56,000 nucleotides of DNA from Adiantum capillus-veneris (lineage: Eukaryota > Streptophyta > Polypodiopsida > Polypodiales > Pteridaceae), in NCBI GenBank assembly GCA_014529385.2, contig CM043956.1, positions 60,773,120 to 60,829,119 of the forward strand. Direction: 5' to 3'. The translations under genes and the position numbers were made by a program. Under the pieces are notes generated by a model. The model had not been told where the DNA came from. It saw only the letters and a list, made by a program, of their open reading frames with translations, and did not search any database. Positions 31,081-42,732 of the stretch are shown here, in pieces. Position 1 is the first letter of the stretch, and every line of letters begins with the position of its first letter.

Positions 31081-31690
31081 TGTGGAGTACATGATAAAGA
31101 TGCATCAAAACCCCTCACATCGACTTCCTATAATTGCATGGTAGCAAGCAAAAAAGTTCAAAAGACACATAAAGCAAGATCTTGAGCACGGGAGGGATGC
31201 AAGACATAAAGAACTGGTTTGGGAGATGGGATGCATTACACTTGCTACATGATGCCTCAATTGACTCCCAAGTGAATGAAGCTTTTCTACAACGCCAATA
31301 TATTACAGCTTGATAGGAATCCGGTGGGTTAGGCTTCATACATTACACCATCCATATTGCCCCAAACTGCAAAACCATGTTCTTCGTTGAAAGAGGAAAC
31401 CATACTCACCCTTACATGCTTGAGCATTTCCCCTTGTTAGGGATTTACACTATTATAGCCATTCAACTTAGCTCCCACTCCCTTCGATGCAAGACAGGGT
31501 GTTGGGGCAATGGAGAAGAGTAAAATCGATTGTGCACATTCTGCTCACGGTAAGTTCGAGAGTTTGAGTACCACACACTACTAGAGTGCTCAGCTTTTGG
31601 TCACATCCAAAATTGCTTCCCTCACATTTTAAGCCATGACTTAGACCTACACACTTTCCTCTCTCAGCCACACACATACTACATCACATG
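31081..31690 (+). pseudogene. LINE C-terminal zinc-motif region
   Basis: Broken frames include LCTFCSR...REFEYHTLLEC, a Cys-Cys-His-Cys arrangement found after RT in several LINE groups and also seen in the LINE at 46059-46535 (CPLC...ELHYTCHC). After 31690 there is no further coding signal. Confidence 0.65.
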
Positions 31691-31819
31691 TAACTTTGCG
31701 GGGAATACTTTTTGGCTAGCATTTTTTGGCAAGCGCTTTTTTAAAATTCGTCAAGCAGATTCCAAAAAGATTTTTTCCCTCTCTTCTCAATTTTATTCTC
31801 TCTCTTGACCCTACGTCGC

Positions 31820-31876
31820 TCTCTCTCTCTCTCTAATTTTTTTCCTCGACCTCTCTCTCTCTCTCTCTCTCACACT

Positions 31877-31933
<57 letters not shown>
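31820..31933. repeat. (CT)n and (CA)n microsatellites
   Basis: CT runs near 31820-31870 are followed by an almost pure CA array to 31933. Positions 31934-32120 hold nothing recognisable. Confidence 0.95.
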
Positions 31934-31936
<3 letters not shown>

Positions 31937-32120
31937 GAAGTATACACCTAAATCAATTTACATCAAGATTAGTGTTAAGAAAAAGAGAGATAAAAGATTT
32001 ATAAACCAAGATAATCCAAAACATCTTTGCCAAAGGTCCATTTCTTACCCAATCCATATCAACTTTGCCGATTACAATACATGGCAGAAAATGTGTCACA
32101 AAATTGTACAATCATGGGCT

Positions 32121-32961
32121 TTACTCTAAGTTTGGATATGTGTGTTCACTGCTAAGAGCATTGTAGACATGTACTTTGTTTAGCACGGGTTGATGTATGA
32201 ACATGTTTTTATTTTGACTCGATCCAAGGACTATCAAGAAAATGAAAACATGTATGAACATGTTTTCATTTTGACTCAATCCAAGGCCTCTCAAAAAAAT
32301 GAAGTACAAGTGCTTGCAAGCCAAATAATATTTTTTATTGGCCTCCCTGTCGGTGAAATTAGGCCATGTGCAATAGGGCTCATCCTTGATATGCACCTCA
32401 TATACCCCCACATGTCCATCTCCTACGTGATGCTCAACCTTGAAGACTTCATGTGCTTTGTCTACAATGCATTTCTCTTCAGTCACCTTAGCCTTTAAAC
32501 AAAGAGCGAGACCAATTTTCTTAGCTGCCTCCTCTAAAATGGAAGTCCAAATTTTGACTCTTATGCCATTTCTTAGTATTGAACCACTACTACCTGCTTT
32601 TGTTGAAGTGGAAGAGTAATCGCCTCCACCCCTGGGAGGAGTTTGCATTGTTGTTGCACTCTCTCAATCTTTTTGAACTGTCTCCACTTGAAATCCTCCT
32701 TCAAGTAGTACCTCAACTTCTTCATCAATGAGATTTGTTCCTAGATCAACCGGCCAAGTTGTTGGAGGAGGAGCTGGCCTTGGTTCTATATTATGATCCA
32801 CCACATAGCAATGAATAACATGTCTGCGAGCGACAGAACCAAAACCACTGTCTAAGTAGCCCATTTGGATGTTTTCTATATGCCTCAAATGATTTTTAGG
32901 AGTCCTTTACTACATGCCACAATATTTTGTCCACATCTTTTTCCATCGTTGGGGGTGCCAT
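32121..32961 (-). pseudogene. SWIM-like zinc-motif protein relic
   Basis: Minus-strand pieces from 32961 (MAPPTMEKDVDKILWHVVKD) continue through 32664-32888 to 32121-32648. The last contains VYEVHIKDEPYCTWPNFTD...LACKHLYFIFLRGLGLSQ. This matches the CXC...CXH layout of SWIM zinc domains, with Trp in place of the second Cys. SWIM domains occur in MULE-type transposases and in some plant ubiquitin ligases, so the family is not settled. A 57-bp tandem duplication (from 32194 and 32251) repeats the LSQNENMFIH part. It may be the C-terminal continuation of the relic at 39849-42081, separated from it by the LTR element in between. Confidence 0.55.
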
Positions 32962-32985
32962 TGCATGTCACACAACTGTCAAGAG

Positions 32986-33460
32986 TATAATGGAAATGGT
33001 AAATTGTTTTTTATTGCACTGACAGGCGGAAAATGCATAGCTGCTCTATGGAATGTGCAAAGGACAGCAAATTGATTATCATTGTATTATAAAAGAGCTC
33101 TTTGTGAGCTATAGTCACTTTATGTTCGGGCGGACAATGTGTATTCATTTTTTAGCATTATGGAATCTATAAGTAAATGCGTGCAAGAGGAAAATGCTCA
33201 CTCTTGCATGGGGGGAGATTGCACCCAGTGCTTGTGTCTTTATTCTCTCCTCTTTGTTGTCGTGCCGGTGTAGCACTCCGCTCTAGAAGGTGCACTTGCA
33301 CGTGCTCTCTCGCTCTATCTCACTCTCTGTTTCTCTTTGTTCGCATATAGCTTCGATTATGTGCTTATGGATGTGACAAGTATGCAGATCTGTCAATTTT
33401 ATGGATTGTATTATGTTATTCTTGATATTTGCAGGGCTCCCCGTGCTCCCATTTGTAGCA
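32986..33460 (+). repeat. 5' LTR of the LARD-like element
   Basis: This LTR starts TATAATGG, where the partner has TGTAATGC, so its first TG has mutated. It ends TTTGTAGCA. It shares with the partner a block containing TATAAAAGAGCTC (near 33088), a plausible TATA box. Confidence 0.87.
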
Positions 33461-33461
33461 G

Positions 33462-33480
33462 TGGTATCAGAGCCTTGGTT
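33462..33480 (+). other. Primer-binding site of the LARD-like element
   Basis: TGGTATCAGAGCCTTGGTT begins one base after the LTR and is an initiator tRNA-Met type site. Confidence 0.94.
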
Positions 33481-34608
33481 TGCTTTTGAAGATGTGATGA
33501 TACATAGTTATGAAGACCTAACAACCAAAATATCATTGAAGCTAAGTCTAATCAACATTTTTTGTTTTGTATCGTATAATTTTTAATTTATTTTTTCTTT
33601 CTTTATTTCATTTTCAAGAGATTTGATTGACTAGGGAGAAGTTAATGCTTGAATAAGACGAGATAATAGCGATAGTTTCTACATCTATGGAAAGTTGGAC
33701 TTCGACAAAAAGAGAAATAAATATTACTTAAGAAGTATAGAGGTTAAACATCTTAGAGAGGAAAGGCTAGGAGAAGAAAAAACATATGTATTAGAAGAAT
33801 AAAAAGGAGAAGAGAAGCGTTAACTCCCTTGGGAAATCTCTCGAGTCTTTGTCACCAAAAGAGAGAATTATACAAAGCTTTAATGTTGTAAGGACCCAAT
33901 AGCAATAAAAAAGGGACAAAGTGCAAGAATTGTCCCCAAGCTTACATGAATCTAGTTGAGCAATCCTTGTGTCATTCTGATCATAATCATCGATCTTAGC
34001 AACATCCAGTAGGCACAAACGGTATAGTGGACTTGTATGTGTCACATAATCTTGGTCATGGCTCGTGTTGTGGTCAAAGGAACTGCACCATATAGGGGCT
34101 GAGTGGAAAACTAAAAGGGTGGCCACAATTTATTTTTCTGTGGTGGGAATCAAGCCAAGATAAGTCCCTTTATTTTTTGTTTATTTAATTGTATCCTACA
34201 ATGTGAGAATAGACCTATGTCAATTGCCTTGCCCTTTGTGTTGTGCTTAGCAAGGAATGCATCGCCCATAGCAAGGTGACTTCTCTCCCACCTCCTCCCT
34301 ATCCTCAGTATGCAGTGAATCACCCATAGCAAAAGCTCATGATCATAGAGATCTCTCCCCACCCTCACGACCCTTGTGGTCCCCTAATCTACCAATGAAT
34401 GGAAACCTTAGCACAATTCAGTTGGTAGGATATTGGAGTAGGTGCATTTGCATCGCCGATTTGCATGGCTAATCAGATGGAGTAACCACAAACAATGACT
34501 AGTTGTGGGCTACGTAGACTTATCCACACCACACACACTCTCTCTCTTTCCGGCCACCTACGACCACAGGCTGCACATACACCTCTCACTCTCCCCCTTT
34601 GATCTTAC
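33481..34608. other. Non-coding interior of the LARD-like element, left part
   Basis: No motif was recognised in any frame, and base composition is AT-rich. Confidence 0.6.
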
Positions 34609-35920
34609 TTAACACTAGTTTGGTACCAAAACAGGACACTTTAAGTGTCCTTTTTTAACAAATGTAAACTACTTGCATTAGACAATTTATTTAAGAAAAC
34701 CCTCTTGGTATGCTTAAATATGTTAGCTAGAGGGTATTTTAAAAATATAACCTTGCATTTTAGAATCTATAATGATCAAGAACTATACTCATCAAGTTGA
34801 CCCTCATAAGACTGCGATTGACGCTTCGAAGAAATTGCTCAAGAAAAAATAAAGCGACCTTGTAGAAAATTTTAGGCGACTCTTCCACAATTTTGCTATA
34901 GATAATTGAAAGATTCATGTGCAAAAAGTGTATAAAATAATGGAAAGTTCCATGTGTTTGATATGATCATTTCAAGCATCTCGTTGTATACAAAGAAATA
35001 TATGTTTTTGATGTATTTGTGACTTTTAGAAAGTGATACATTGCTTGCCCTTTCCATTGAGCACTCAAGATGGCAAGTAGAAGGGCTTTGGTATGCAAAA
35101 ATTATTGGATCATTTAAAATATTCAAAACTGCATAAGAGAAAAATTTCATATTTTCATTCTTGAGACATAAGCATTCAAAACCTCAAATAATATCAAACT
35201 TTCCATGTAGATCAACTAAATGTATCAAAGTACGTGGTACATACACAATTGCGGTGCCTAAAACCTTGGTTTCAATGTTATTATGGAGAACTCAAGATTT
35301 TCAAGAGTTCTTGCACGATAAAGAATTCAAGATAGAGTTCAAGCAACGAGATTTAATTGAGTTAGGGAGCCCAAAAATACTTAGTTTCTTGGTTTAAACA
35401 TATAAAGTCATTTGTAGTTGTCAAATTGCACTAGAATAGTACCAATTTCATGAGAGGACCTTTGGAAGACCAAAATTATGCTCTTATGCAGCACGTGCGC
35501 AAGTATGAAATTATGTCTATAACTTGCATGTGACTTGAAAACTTATCTTTGGAGTTCAATCCATTGTTTTGTTACACTAAGTGCTAACACTTGGCTTTTA
35601 TAAACATAAAAAAGGCCATCTCTACAAAAAGATATAATAATTTTATGATTTTTTTGGCAAAACAGCGTGAAATTTTACTAAAATTTATGTCTTAGAACTT
35701 ACCAGAATTCTCTCCATACAGATTGTATTTTAATATGGAGAATAATCCAATGTTTTCTTTCCCTCATAACTAATCTATGGTAGAAGCAAGGTGTAAAAAA
35801 CTTCTTTCTAGCTTGACAAATAAATTGCCAAAACTTGGTAGAAAAACATGACACTTTAGTGTCTCAGGACACTTTAGTGTTTCAGAACACTTAAGTGTCC
35901 AATTACAGAACTAGTGTTAA
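34609..35920. mobile_element. Inverted-repeat DNA element, about 1.3 kb
   Basis: The left end TTAACACTAGTTTGG is mirrored by CAGAACTAGTGTTAA at the right end, with 12 perfect terminal bases. Just inside both ends lie copies of GGACACTTTAAGTGTCC-type palindromes (34632-34650 and three related copies at 35845-35900). The ends can be read as a TA or TTAA target site with ACACTAGTT or CACTAGTT termini; the superfamily cannot be fixed from this. No transposase frame is present, so it is non-autonomous. Confidence 0.65.
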
Positions 35921-36212
35921 CAAGTGACCTTAGCTGTTGTGGTTTATCAACCCACACAAACACACAAAGCGGCCGTCTCTTTGTAGTCCGCCGTCTACCG
36001 CTTTCTCTCTCACCTTTACTTTTGCATGCAACTAGTGTTGCTCTCGCCCATGCATGACTTGTAGCCATCTTTGGCCAACTAGCCAACTCTCCCCACCCTC
36101 CTCACATTTGATTTTGCATGCAGCTACTGGCAAACATAACTCTCTCTCTCCCACTCTCTATATAAAGCAACCCCACCCTTTTTCCTCTCGTGAGCAGTTG
36201 CAGCAAACGATC

Positions 36213-36317
<105 letters not shown>

Positions 36318-37077
36318 ATTATGCATTCCAAGGATGGAGCATTATGGATCCCATGGCCACCTCTTATGTTTCCTCCTCCTCAGAAAATTCCAAGACTGGT
36401 TTTGATATTGGTAAAGACTCTAGTCTCTACTACAACTCTAAACCATTTAGAGAAAAAGAAGCCTCTGAAACTAGACACACAACCAGAGGGCCAGGATTGG
36501 TCTTGGTATTGATCAGTCTTAGTATTGTCGGAAAGGTGAGCGTGACAATGCTGAAGAAGAAGAAGAAGCCACAACTGAGCGCGACGAGACACGACACAAT
36601 GTAAAATGCCGAGGCCGATTAATGAGGAATGAAGCATAGAGTTGAGCAAATTGGCTTGACATATTGTTGCGGCGATCGGGCCTGTGAGGTGCGAGAGGAA
36701 GTTAAGAAGGTAACCATCATAAAGAAGGATAGGAGAACCTTCCAAGAGCACCACATATGATGAAGAACGCAATGGAGGGTGATCCTTAACTTGCACACAC
36801 AGTCTTTGGATTGAGAATGATGCTATTTTTCTAATCAGTAGCTTGGCAAAAATGGAAGGAAGCTGCAGTGTAGACATTTCATGCATAGTAGTCTATTTTG
36901 TTGAAGGTTCAAGTAAGAGTGCTCTAGCTTATGCTAATTAAAGATAATTAAGAAGAGAGTGAAGAAAGTAAATGGTTTTCTTGCTTGAGAGAAATTGTGG
37001 GTTCTGGCTTTGGACGTATTGTCAAGGTGAGCATAGCATACCCTCCCTCTCATTCAATCTAATTGACTCTTCTCTTC

Positions 37078-37079
<2 letters not shown>

Positions 37080-37132
<53 letters not shown>
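37080..37132. repeat. (CT)n microsatellite
   Basis: This is a pure CT run within the LARD-like interior. The surrounding sequence 36318-38700 has no recognisable motif. Confidence 0.94.
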
Positions 37133-37136
<4 letters not shown>

Positions 37137-38724
37137 CCTTCCCACTACGACTACTTACAGTGGCGGACATTGTCGAAGGTTTGAAGCAACCTGTGCAATA
37201 TCTTCTCGGACAACTTCGAGCATTGACGATGATGATGTTGATTTTAATCTCACGATTTTAGGCTTTTAGTTTTAGTTCCAGACTTTCACTTTACTTCATT
37301 TTATTTTATACCCAGGCATTGGATTAGATCGACAAGGATTGTATCAGTTTGGTCTCATATGTAATTTTGGCCTTTTGAAGATGTTTCATATAAAATTTCA
37401 TTTCATTTCTCTCTCTCTTTCCTCCCATGGCTGCTCCCCTCCTATTCGCACGCTCCTGGTACCTTTGGCTACAAGCAACCGCATAAACATTCCCCATTAC
37501 CTCAGGCAATGCGACATTACATTTCTCAACATTTTTGTAAGAAAGGAATACTTTATTTTTGTTCTTAAGAATAATTTTCTTTTTCTTAGTTTTTTTCTAG
37601 TTATTCAGATTGCACAGCAAATGATACCATCTTGAGATTGATTCTTTTTACTGCGTAGTTGAGTGCAAAGCTATTGCAGTAGTGTGGTGGATGATAAATG
37701 AATAAATCACTTTTTTTTTTTTTGGGATGGCACTATCTATCTCGAACTTCTCTTGCAATACTTTAAATTTAGTGCCATTTTTCCTTGCAATTGAAAACAG
37801 TTGTTGATAAAGCATTTTCAATTTATCCTTCTCATGGGTATCCTAGGCAATTCTAAAGGGATGCACTTATAAGCACGGACTTTCATAACAATAAAAGCAC
37901 TTCCTATTAAAAACTTAATTGAAATATGGGATGGCTAATTTGTGTAACGACTAAACTTACCAACTTCCACTATCATCTGCACTTTGCACTAATAAGACTC
38001 ATACATGAGCATTACTATTTTCATTCAAGTAATTTTACTAGTTATTCCTTCCTTCAAGGGATATGTTTACAAAGTGTTTGTCATTATTTGCTTTTCTAAT
38101 TCTAGTATACACAGTCATAAACGTCCTCCATGTGCAATCAACTCAATATGTAGTCTTTCATACAATGGTATCATTATAGAGACCAAGTGGCACTGCTATT
38201 CTTAACATAAATTGAATTATCTTATACGCGTTACTTCATAGCCACTTATTAGCACAAAATTGACACATTCTAGATTTGTTAACTATACATCGGTGCGAGT
38301 TTGATAGTTGCAGCTCTCTCTTACTTGTACCTCTCTGCGTCATTGGTATATACATTTTCAAATACACGTACATTTTCAAATGCTGAGTATTCTCCAGGTA
38401 TGTATATCAAATACGCCCTCCTCTTTTCATAATTCATTTCTTTGCATTGTCTTCTAAGTTGAATACTCGAACACTGCTAAGGTCATGGCTCCTAAATGTA
38501 TTGAAAGGAATTTTCATTGAGATGATTTGTCATTTAGCTAGTCAACTACTTATATGAGTTAAGGTGATCTAGGATAGTGAACAACAATTTGTAATTACAA
38601 TCCTACTCAAACATGCCTCAAATTGTTGTTATACATAAATGGTGAATGTCTTGTTCCTATGCCTTGCCTAGTCCATTGGTCATGTGCACACATATTTTCC
38701 AATTTAGGTAATGTGTGAATGCTC

Positions 38725-38920
38725 ACCTGGTGTAGATTCATTGATTTGGGTAGCACGAAATCGGATTTGTCGATTTAGGCAATACACCAACGAACTACAG
38801 ATTCACAATTTTAAACAATACCAAATGTGGATACGTTGGTTTAGGCAGCATTAATGCAGATTCGCCGATTTAGGCATCACATTTTATTGGTGTAGATTCA
38901 CCAATTTAGACAACAGCGAT
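38725..38920. repeat. Degenerate tandem repeat in the LARD-like interior
   Basis: The words GTAGATTCA..GATTTAGGCA.CA recur five or six times at roughly 30-38 bp spacing with many substitutions. It is an old tandem array without coding sense. Confidence 0.55.
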
Positions 38921-39343
38921 CACAGAATCATGCTACAGTGGCTGGCCACCACTGTCCCTAGTATGATTTTGTTACTCGTGTATATATTGTCAGTGATTTG
39001 GATTTGGATTATATTTGGATTTTAAATTGGATTTGACTTTGGTATATTATGATTTTTTGTCGCGACAGTATTTATCGAATTAAACTTGAGATTGATGAGA
39101 ATTGATGTATTGAATGATGAGTGTGATCGATGATATCCTGATTCATCAGGGTATGACAATTGTTGCTTATTCTAGTGGTATGGGACACTAGAATATGTAG
39201 TATGTGGATGATGGTAGGCATAAGCAATTTTGTTTAATTTTTTGAATTTTTCATTCAGTATGTGATACTTTTGATGCCAAATACTAATTATTATTTTTGA
39301 CAAGTATGGTTTCCAGATTCTTATCTTCGTAACTGAGGACAGT

Positions 39344-39363
39344 TGCTTTCTAACGGAAAGGGA
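39344..39363 (+). other. Polypurine tract of the LARD-like element
   Basis: ACGGAAAGGGA directly precedes the TG of the right LTR. Confidence 0.65.
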
Positions 39364-39843
39364 TGTAATGCAAATGGTAAATCATATTTATTGCAGCTGA
39401 CAAGTGGAAATGCATAGCTGCTCTATGGACTGTACAATGGACAACAGATTCATTATCACTGTATTATAAAAGAGCTCTTTGTGAGCTATAGTCACTTTAT
39501 GTCCGGGCGGACAATGTATTCATTTTTGAGAATTCAAAAATCTATAAGTAAATACGTGCAAGAAGAAAATACTCACTCTTGCACGGGGGGGGGGGGGGGG
39601 GGGGGGGGGGATTGCACTCAATGATTGTGTCTTTCTTCCCTCCTCTCTCTTGTCTTGCCAGTGTAGCACTCAGCTCTTGGAGGTGCACTTGCACGTGCTC
39701 TCTCGCTCTATGTTTCTCTCTGTTTGCATATAGCTTCAATTACGTGCTTGTGGATGTGTCAGGTATGCAGATCTATCAATTTTATGGATTGTATTATGTT
39801 ATTCTTGATATTTGTAGGGCTCTCCACACTCTCATTTATAGCA
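39364..39843 (+). repeat. 3' LTR of the LARD-like element
   Basis: This LTR runs from TGTAATG to TTATAGCA. It contains 26 consecutive G at 39585-39610, where the left LTR has only six, and otherwise aligns along its length with 32986-33460. Confidence 0.87.
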
Positions 39844-39848
39844 GAGAG

Positions 39849-42081
39849 AGGTTCTTCTGATTGTCCACATAGCTTCATCGACCTTTCCTTCCAAAACACA
39901 AAACTTCGTCTTCTCTTTGGAATTCTCACTCCCATCTACTACCCTTGAATCTTTCATGAAAATGATCTTCCTTGGCCTTCTGTGTGTTGTGCGGTCTCAT
40001 GTTTTTGCATTGTACTCTGGCCTATGTGTTGATTCATCCTCAACATCAATCACAAAGTGATGGCCCTCGCTTTTGCCGAACAATTTCTTTGTCTCCTTCA
40101 AGAGGGGTGCGAGCCTTATACATGGATGTTCTAGATGTAGCCTCATTTACTACTCTTATCACTTGTGCTGGACTAGAGGAAAATATTTCTTTGAGCCTCT
40201 CTAGTGAAGAACCCTTTCCAATATGTTTTCATTGAGAGTAAGAAATTGCCTTCGTGCTTTGTAGTATTGCATTTTCCATATCTGCAGTACATGCGTCATA
40301 CAATGAGATTTTTTTTTGAACGATTTGCCTTCAAGCCAGCTCCCATGCTTGTTCTCGACCAAGTTGGTTCTTAGAGTGTTTGCCCCATCAACACTTCCCT
40401 CTATTGATGTCATGATGCTCCCCCAATGTGCAATACGCACCTTTCACCAAATCCCTCTTTAGAAGCGGTTAAACGTCACTTTTTGCACATGTCTTTGTGA
40501 GTTTGTTGAGAAGAAGAGACAATATACTTTGTGGTGTGTGCCACCATACTTTGTTTCCAATAAAAAAGGCAAGATCACTCTCGATGTTGTAGAACATTGT
40601 CTTTGCCACAATTGAACACGGTGTGAACTGCATTCCAGTTGGCTTGAGCTTCATCTATCATGAATCCATGGAAATCCGCTCTCTCACATCCATGACCCTC
40701 CATAACTTCATTTATGCATTGCTAGAAAGGATTTGTGCTTCCATGTCTTCCTCTTTTATCTCACAAGTGAGGAGATCTTGCATGCTACAACATAAGATAA
40801 GCACATTAGTAAACATGTTGTTGGTTGTTTCTTAAGATATGCCAAACTTCATAAATATGTTCCTAAGACAATAAAACCTGGATCGTAAACATGGCATGCC
40901 ATGGTCACCCAATTCACCACTCGGTGAGTGTGATAAAACTACGCCCAAGCGTGTTGAAAATCTCCAGGTCCACTTTGTCGCATTCAATTAACCAAATCCA
41001 ATCCAAATGTAGGACTAACTGCAGACATCTTGAACACAAAGCACCACTCCCGTTTTGCTCCTTGCTCTCCTTTGCCACACACATTTGTACCTTTCATGCA
41101 CTTGCATGTCTATCCACACTGAGAACTCATGCAACCATTTCTTTGGTTTTATTGGTGAGCCCTTTTCGATGAACCATCCCTCATGTCATGTTGGTGAGTT
41201 CCTTGATGTATCATCAATCTGCTCATGCTCTCATCCCTTGGCATGACATAATATACGAAGAAATCACATGTACGCAAACCAATGGACGACTGACTGCAAT
41301 AGTAGCAAATAAACTTGCCACCAAGTCCGTCGCAAAATTTGCCCATGCAAGGTAATTTTAGTATGCTGCCATTGAAATGCGTCATGTTTGACTTCCCAAA
41401 ATTAACCAATTTGGAATAACTTTCATTGAGACACTTTAGAGCACTTGCACACTGACTTTTGCGACACACTCCAGGAAATGCAATGTTTGAAGTTGTGGTG
41501 ATCCAATGGTGTGGATCATACTTATGTTCCATAACATCCATTGAATGAACCTTTCCTAGGGTCGGTGGAGACTCAAACACCATGCTACCATTGTACACCT
41601 TTGGTATTTTCGACACTTGTTTGATTTTCACTCTCTTTGAAAGAAGCTTCATCAAGGTGTTGAGCTTCGTCATTGCATTAAAAAATGATAAAATACTATT
41701 TGTACTCCTTACATCGGTAGAGTTTTGCAATGCTTGCTTTCCAAAGAGTTGTCCCTTGCTTGGACTAATAATGTCTATGGAGGGAACATCCACCAAGGGA
41801 GCAACCATGCCACTTGAATTTGAGATTGTGTCATCTTCGACTAGCACCACAAACTTTGTAGAGAGAGATTCATCCACAACATAAAACTCCTCTCCCAAGT
41901 GATTGCTTGTTCTCTCCATTGGCATTGTCAACTCTTCACTCCCAACCATGACAATTGCATGCAAAGCAGTAAATGTTTGTGGCGTAACATGCTCCTGTAG
42001 ATATTTAACCCCAAAGATAATATTCCCATTGGTAAAGGGAAAAGCCCTTTTGAAAGAAGGGAAGACTATAGTGCATGACAT
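39849..42081 (-). pseudogene. Large unfamiliar protein relic, possibly a DNA transposon protein
   Basis: The minus strand opens at 42081 with a 310-codon frame (MSCTIVFPSFKRAFPFTNGN) that ends at 41149. It includes a Cys-rich part (CRKSQCASALKCLNESY, CMGKFCDGLGGKFICYYCSQ, TCDFFVYYVMPRDESMSRLM, then HQGTHQHDM), which looks like a zinc-binding region. Further fragments follow with more stops: GFMIDEAQANWNAV near 40650, then CLFYWKQSMVAHTTKY and SIMTSIEGSVDGANTL. The MIDEAQANWNAV wording recalls the catalytic-core region of plant MULE transposases, but I cannot confirm the family. Its continuation may be the SWIM-like relic at 32121-32961. Confidence 0.45.
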
Positions 42082-42217
42082 GATAGTAGAGTTGAAAAGA
42101 TGAGAGTGAAAGTGTTTAATTGTGTTTAGAACAGTTAAGAGAATTTTATATTAATCCTAGTAGTTATTAGTATTATTTAATAATTTTTGAAATCCATATA
42201 TTTTTTAAGGAAATTGC

Positions 42218-42220
<3 letters not shown>

Positions 42221-42262
<42 letters not shown>

Positions 42263-42541
42263 CAACCCCCCCAACCCCCATGGGAACCACCCCCCGCCCC
42301 GTCCCCCCCCTCCCCTCTCTCTCTCTCTCTTCCCATCCCCCCATGCGAACGACCCCCACCTGCTCTCCATCTCTCTCTTCCCATACCCCTCCCCTAATAG
42401 GTATCTCCCCTCCGCCTCCCTTTTTGACGCCCGTCCCTCCTTGCCGCCCTGACCCCCCCTCTTGTCGCCCCAAAACCCGATGCCCCCCTTGGCCCATTGT
42501 CCTCGCATGCGCCCCCCCTTGATCCGCTGCCTCGCCCGCGC
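42221..42541. repeat. (CT)n array followed by C-rich low-complexity sequence
   Basis: CT runs to about 42260 pass into a stretch dominated by C with CCCC and CTCT words up to 42541. The strand asymmetry is strong and no gene is seen. Confidence 0.9.
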
Positions 42542-42603
42542 CATTAGGTAAGTACATGGGGTTTTTCTTGGAAATCAGTTTGATTTGGCGATTTGTATTG
42601 CAG

Positions 42604-42732
42604 GAAGAGTTTGATGCAATGTATGGGCTGAAAACACAAAAGTTATTGGTCAAGGGGAGTAAAGAGTACCACATGCACGAAGATGATTACAAGGCAAACT
42701 ATGATTTGGCTATGAAAGAGAATTCTTCATGA
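42604..42732 (+). pseudogene. Possible terminal exon fragment
   Basis: A pyrimidine-rich stretch ending TTGTATTGCAG, a good 3' splice site, is followed by an open frame of 43 codons (EEFDAMYGLKTQKLLVKGSK, then EYHMHEDDYKANYDLAMK and a short Glu-Asn-Ser tail) and two stop codons. Its composition is protein-like rather than repeat-like. I do not recognise it, and no upstream exon was found among the low-complexity sequence on its left. Confidence 0.3.

Larger units (their letters stand above)
28935..31690 (+). mobile_element. 5'-truncated LINE retrotransposon, heavily decayed
   Basis: The plus strand has the end of an APE-type endonuclease, a reverse transcriptase and a C-terminal zinc motif in LINE order, with many stops and frameshifts. 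It resembles the LINE on the minus strand at 45900-49165 in motif wording (GVKQGCP-SPTLFG, QAGF-R, YLG), so both probably belong to one broad clade. I do not assign a named clade. No poly-A tail or target duplication was identified. Confidence 0.85.

Noticed and set aside
42177-42674. 165-codon Gly/Arg-rich frame on minus
   Set aside because: It comes from the CT and C-rich tract; the possible exon on plus is the only protein-like part nearby.
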